From positions 1 to 22,431 of the forward strand of contig JALVTA010000183.1 of assembly GCA_027036095.1 (NCBI GenBank): DNA of 22,431 nt, written 5' to 3'. The position numbers and the translations under genes were made by a program. The DNA comes from Thiotrichales bacterium. Lineage in GTDB: Bacteria > Pseudomonadota > Gammaproteobacteria > Thiomicrospirales > Thiomicrospiraceae. Below, piece by piece: positions 20,350 through 22,431 of this stretch (position 1 is its first letter; every line of letters starts with the position of its first letter). The notes beneath the pieces were generated by a model. The model made no database searches. It saw only the letters and a program-made list of their open reading frames with translations, and was not told where the DNA came from.

Positions 20350-21737
20350 ACCACCTGCCCATCTTCATCGACCTCAAAGGCCACCCCTGCTGGATCATCG
20401 GCGGCGGGGTAGTGGCTGCGCGCAAGGCCAGCCTGCTCATCAAGGCCGGTGCGGATGTGCACGTTATTGCGCCGGAGCTGGGACAGGAGATGCGCCGCTA
20501 TCTGGACGAGGGACGCATTCAATGGCGTCAGACCGCCTTTTCGCCCGAGGCCGTGGCTGACCTGCCCCGCCCGCGTCTGATCATCTCCGCCACCGATGAT
20601 GAAGCGGTCAGCCATGCCGCTGCCGAGTGGGCGCGCGCCAACAACATTCTCATCAACACCGCCGATGTCACCGAGCTGTGCGATTTCATCCTGCCGGCCA
20701 TTATTGAGCGGGACCCGGTGACAGTGGCGGTTTCCACCGGTGGGGCCAGTCCCATTCTGGCCCGCTGGATCAAAGGCGCGCTGGAACGCTGCCTGCCGCA
20801 CGACATTGGTGCGGTGGCGCAGCTACTGGGCCAGATGCGTGCACGGGTCAAGGCCGCGCTGCCTACGCCGGAAGTCCGAAAAACCTTCTGGGAGCGGCTT
20901 CTGACTCCCGTTTTCATCGAAAAAGCTGCAAAAAGCCCGAAAAACGCCGCGCAGGACATCGCGGAAAAACTCGACCGGGCAAAAATGGGGGAGGCCCCGT
21001 CCGCCGGCGAGGTGTGGCTGATCGGCTGCGGGCCGGGTAACCCGGAGCTGCTGACGCTCAAGGCGCAGCGTCTGCTGCAGCAGGCGGACGTGCTGCTCTA
21101 TGACCGACTGGTGGATGAGCGCATTCTCGACCTGGCCCGCCGGGAAGCGGAACGGGTCTATGTGGGTAAGCATGCCGGTGACCATGCGCTGAGTCAGGAA
21201 GAAATCAACGCACTGATGATCGAGCGCGCCCACGCCGGGCAGAAGGTGGCCCGCCTCAAAGGGGGCGATGTGTATGTGTTCGGTCGTGGCGGCGAGGAGG
21301 CAGAAGCGCTGGTGGAGGCCGGCATTCCTTTCACCGTGGTGCCCGGCATTACCACTGCCACAGCGGTGTCCGCCCAGTACGGCATGCCACTGACTCACCG
21401 GGATCGTGCGCAGGCGGTGACGCTGATCACCGGCCACAGCCGCGAGGGCGGCCTGCCCTACAACTGGGGTGCATTGGCTCAGCCCAACCACACGCTGGTC
21501 ATCTACATGGGGCTGAAGAACCTGCCCATGATCCGTGACAGACTGCTGGCCAACGGCATGGCACCTGACACCCCCGTCGCCCTGATCGAAAACGGCACTC
21601 GCCCCAATGCCCGTGTGCTGATCACCGATCTGGAAAAGTGTGTCGATACCCGGGATGAACACGCCCTCAAGCCCCCCACGCTCATCATTGTCGGGCGGGT
21701 GGTGGAGCTCTACGAGAGGATTGGCCATGTTCACTGA
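20346..21737 (+). CDS. cysG: Siroheme synthase (trifunctional)
   Basis: This 463-residue protein makes siroheme from uroporphyrinogen III. The N-terminal dehydrogenase/ferrochelatase domain (about 1-205) has the NAD loop IIGGGVVAARKASLL, D107 (NTADV, the equivalent of E. coli D104) and S130 in AVSTGGASP. The C-terminal SAM-dependent methyltransferase domain (about 221-457) has VWLIGCGPGNPELLTLKA, RLKGGDVYVFGRGGEE and VPGITTATA. Residues 212-219 (AKMGEAPS), in the interdomain linker, are encoded by the 22-bp dispersed repeat. The start is joined to the HEPN frame by ATGA and has no clear Shine-Dalgarno, so translation may depend on upstream ribosomes. It supplies the NirB cofactor. The stop lies 11 bases inside the next gene. 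Confidence 0.95.
   Translation: MNHLPIFIDLKGHPCWIIGGGVVAARKASLLIKAGADVHVIAPELGQEMRRYLDEGRIQWRQTAFSPEAVADLPRPRLIISATDDEAVSHAAAEWARANNILINTADVTELCDFILPAIIERDPVTVAVSTGGASPILARWIKGALERCLPHDIGAVAQLLGQMRARVKAALPTPEVRKTFWERLLTPVFIEKAAKSPKNAAQDIAEKLDRAKMGEAPSAGEVWLIGCGPGNPELLTLKAQRLLQQADVLLYDRLVDERILDLARREAERVYVGKHAGDHALSQEEINALMIERAHAGQKVARLKGGDVYVFGRGGEEAEALVEAGIPFTVVPGITTATAVSAQYGMPLTHRDRAQAVTLITGHSREGGLPYNWGALAQPNHTLVIYMGLKNLPMIRDRLLANGMAPDTPVALIENGTRPNARVLITDLEKCVDTRDEHALKPPTLIIVGRVVELYERIGHVH
20979..21000 (+). repeat. 22-bp dispersed repeat, copy 4 (inside cysG linker)
   Basis: The 22 bases are identical to those at 3790-3811. Here they are read in a different frame (A-K-M-G-E-A-P-S) from the ygfA copy (Q-K-W-G-R-P-R). 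The similarity is therefore conserved at the DNA level, not as a peptide. It lies exactly between the two enzyme domains. Confidence 0.88.
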
Positions 21738-22431
21738 CTTTACCGAGGTCATTCAGGCCGTTGGCCGCGGGCCAACCAAGTCTCGCCATCTGACCTTTGA
21801 CGAAGCCCGTTGGGTGATGGACAGAATCTGGGCAGGCGAGGTGAGCGACCTGCAGCTGGGCGGCCTGCTGGTGGCCTGGCGGCTGCTGAGCGAGCAGCCG
21901 GAAGAGGTAGCCGGACTGGTGGCCGCCGTGCGGGAGAAACTGCCACAGGTGGAAGCGGATATTGACCTCGACCTGCCCGCCTACGCCGGCAAGCGACGCC
22001 TGCCGCCCTATTTCATCTATGCCGCCTGGCAGCTGGCGCGTGAAGGTGCCAGAATCCTCATCCATGGCAGCATGGATCCCACCTCCGGCCGCTACTATGC
22101 CGAACAGGCCTGCCGCGCCCTGAATGTGCCGGTAGCCACCTCGCTGGATGATGCCGCCGCACTGTTTGCGCAGCACAATCTGGTCTATCTGCCCTTCGAG
22201 GCCTTTGCCGCGCCTCTGGCGGACAAGTTGTTTCTCAAACCACGGCTGGGGGCGCGCACCATCTTCAACAGCCTGTGCAAGATGATCAACCCGCTGAGCG
22301 CGCTTGTCAGCGTGCAGGGCATCTTCCACGGCGTCTATGCCAACCTGCATGCGGAAGTGGCCGCACGGCTGAACGACCCCTGCGTCATCTCCTTCAAGGG
22401 CGAAGGCGGTGAGCCGGAAATCCGCCCCACC
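21727..22431 (+). CDS. ybiB: YbiB-like glycosyltransferase-family protein (TrpD2 type), C-terminus beyond window
   Basis: There are 235 visible residues, open at the right edge. The N-terminal helical part (HLTFDEARWVMDRIWAGEVSDLQLGGLLVAWRLLSEQPEEVAGLVAAV) is the small domain of the anthranilate phosphoribosyltransferase fold. It is followed by ARILIHGSMDPTSGRYYAEQACRALNVPVATS and a region resembling the TrpD substrate site (LGARTIFNSLCKMINPLSA). YbiB proteins share the TrpD fold, but the E. coli member binds nucleic acid and is not known to make tryptophan. It overlaps cysG by 11 bp, so it belongs to the nitrate operon transcript. A tryptophan role is unlikely here because no other trp gene is nearby. 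Confidence 0.8.
   Translation, partial: MFTDFTEVIQAVGRGPTKSRHLTFDEARWVMDRIWAGEVSDLQLGGLLVAWRLLSEQPEEVAGLVAAVREKLPQVEADIDLDLPAYAGKRRLPPYFIYAAWQLAREGARILIHGSMDPTSGRYYAEQACRALNVPVATSLDDAAALFAQHNLVYLPFEAFAAPLADKLFLKPRLGARTIFNSLCKMINPLSALVSVQGIFHGVYANLHAEVAARLNDPCVISFKGEGGEPEIRPT

Overview
The window is high-GC chromosomal DNA (roughly 60% or more) from a gammaproteobacterium. The best evidence is the divergent block at 1-3925: ygfB-pepP-ubiH leftward, and zapA - 6S RNA (ssrS) - ygfA rightward. This is the arrangement known from E. coli and many other Gammaproteobacteria. The genus cannot be fixed from the sequence. The nitrate block resembles the one in Pseudomonas: NNP transporter, PP2C/Ser-Thr kinase fusion, nirB, nirD, nitrate reductase, and a uroporphyrinogen III methyltransferase gene (here a full siroheme synthase).

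Layout. (1) 1-2734, minus: ubiH (cut by the window edge), pepP and ygfB, with overlapping ends. (2) 2792-3925, plus: zapA, a 6S RNA gene with a clear sigma70 promoter, and ygfA. (3) 4206-5732, minus: ilvA, convergent with ygfA. (4) 5898-8988, plus: a copper operon of an OprC/NosA-type TonB-dependent receptor, a Sco protein and a PCuAC chaperone, closed by a bidirectional terminator. (5) 9159-12180, minus: an NNP nitrate/nitrite transporter followed by a membrane-anchored PP2C phosphatase / Ser-Thr kinase fusion. (6) 12492-22431, plus: an assimilatory nitrate operon of FAD/NAD(P)H oxidoreductase, nirB, nirD, nasA, an MNT-HEPN pair with a frameshifted HEPN gene, cysG, and a ybiB-like gene cut by the window edge.

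How the parts fit. The transporter imports nitrate. The Mo-bis-MGD enzyme NasA reduces it to nitrite, probably fed by the separate FAD protein through NasA's own C-terminal [2Fe-2S] domain. NirBD reduces nitrite to ammonium using siroheme made by CysG. The divergent control region 12181-12491 looks like a nitrogen-controlled sigma54 promoter: two NtrC-type palindromes 23 bp apart, an IHF consensus, and a -24/-12 element before the rightward operon. The copper operon reads as a route from the outer membrane to the periplasm for metallating cytochrome oxidase CuA or another copper enzyme.

Main unexplained signals. A 22-bp element with a GGGG/CCCC core occurs four times. Two copies are identical and lie inside ygfA and cysG in different reading frames; the other two are tandem and flank the terminator after the copper operon. 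A 162-bp near-palindromic, MITE-like element fills the nirB-nirD gap, and a degenerate relative lies between nirD and nasA. An MNT-HEPN module with a broken HEPN gene sits inside the nitrate operon and is joined to cysG by an ATGA overlap.
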